Assembly: GCA_020632795.1 (NCBI GenBank)
Contig: JACKEV010000006.1
Location: forward strand, 1,298,501 to 1,362,500
Reading direction: 5' to 3'
Source: Alphaproteobacteria bacterium
GTDB lineage: Bacteria; Myxococcota_A; UBA796; CAJQPC01
Length of the DNA: 64,000 bases
The translations under genes were made by a program, and so were the position numbers. Below the pieces are notes generated by a model that saw nothing but the letters and a program-made list of their open reading frames with translations, was not told the origin of the DNA and made no database searches. Numbering within the stretch: the first letter of the stretch is position 1; every line of letters begins with the position of its first letter. Shown here piece after piece: positions 63,864 through 64,000 of this stretch.

Positions 63864-64000
63864 GCCAGCACATCACCGACGATCTGCTCCGCAGGTTCGT
63901 GGAGGGATACCTCGACGAACCCGTGGCCGTGGCGGTCGCCGAGCACCTCGACGGCTGCCCCCTCTGCTGCACCCGCGCCGCCGCGGCCGAGCCGCTGTCC
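63860..64000 (+). CDS. Zinc-finger anti-sigma factor (N-terminal part, cut by window edge)
   Basis: Only 47 residues are visible. ATG at 63860 overlaps the sigma factor stop. EHLDGCPLCC gives the His-x3-Cys-x2-Cys signature of zf-HC2 anti-sigma domains, preceded by a helix (DDLLRRFVEGYLDE). It would bind and hold the ECF sigma factor. Whether it continues into a membrane or sensor domain cannot be seen. Confidence 0.85.
   Translation, partial: MSQHITDDLLRRFVEGYLDEPVAVAVAEHLDGCPLCCTRAAAAEPLS

Overview
The window is about 70% GC and very gene-dense. It is almost all chromosomal housekeeping sequence, with no insertion sequence, phage, CRISPR array, rRNA or tRNA that I could see. The gene content points to a Gram-negative bacterium of the Myxococcota or a related former 'Deltaproteobacteria' lineage. 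It has a complete-looking outer-membrane assembly set, a lipoprotein with MopE-type metal-binding repeats plus FG-GAP repeats, many small lipoproteins of unknown function, and a FusA2-like EF-G paralogue. The lineage call is inference from gene content, not a phylogenetic result.

Layout: 1-4.9 kb holds tilS followed by two tandem ftsH-like genes, one lacking the protease domain, and an RNHCP zinc-ribbon gene. 4.9-14.5 kb is mixed: a HEAT-cyclophilin, a death-like-domain (EAD1-like) membrane protein, a retropepsin-like lipoprotein, a nuclease with a lamin-tail domain, an ADP-ribosyltransferase-fold/Nudix fusion, an FHA-like membrane protein, a radical SAM protein and a class II glutamine amidotransferase. 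14.5-28.7 kb is one long minus-strand supra-operon for lipid A/LPS: skp, lpxD, fabZ, a beta-propeller gene, lpxA, a Gfo/Idh oxidoreductase, lpxB, GT39, msbA, an alkyltransferase-like gene, a waaA-lpxK fusion, an lpxL-type acyltransferase, DUF3108, Trm112 and GT4. 28.8-33.2 kb is a three-gene plus-strand block (antiporter, MopE/FG-GAP lipoprotein, cupin). It sits exactly where bamA and skp are adjacent in many proteobacteria. 33.2-39.1 kb is bamA, lolD, lolC/E and lysS.

39.2-45 kb carries a lipoprotein, prfB with an intact programmed +1 frameshift site, ybeY, a PgpH-type 7TM-HD phosphodiesterase and phoH. 45-54.3 kb carries alanine dehydrogenase, a conserved unknown, an EF-G paralogue with an altered G3 motif, coaX, rel, gmk and yicC. 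54.3-63.2 kb holds a lipoprotein and a tightly overlapping glycosyltransferase operon (two GT9, three GT4) that ends in a DNA N6-adenine methyltransferase. The window closes with an ECF sigma factor and the start of its zinc-finger anti-sigma factor.

Translation coupling is pervasive. Many consecutive genes overlap by 4 bases (ATGA or GTGA), and GTG or TTG starts are common. All five convergent gene pairs leave between -34 and 6 bases, so there is little room for ordinary intrinsic terminators. The most unusual items are the ADP-ribosyltransferase-fold/Nudix fusion, the protease-less FtsH partner, the WaaA-LpxK fusion, the EF-G paralogue, the methyltransferase inside a glycosyltransferase operon, and the EAD1-like membrane protein.
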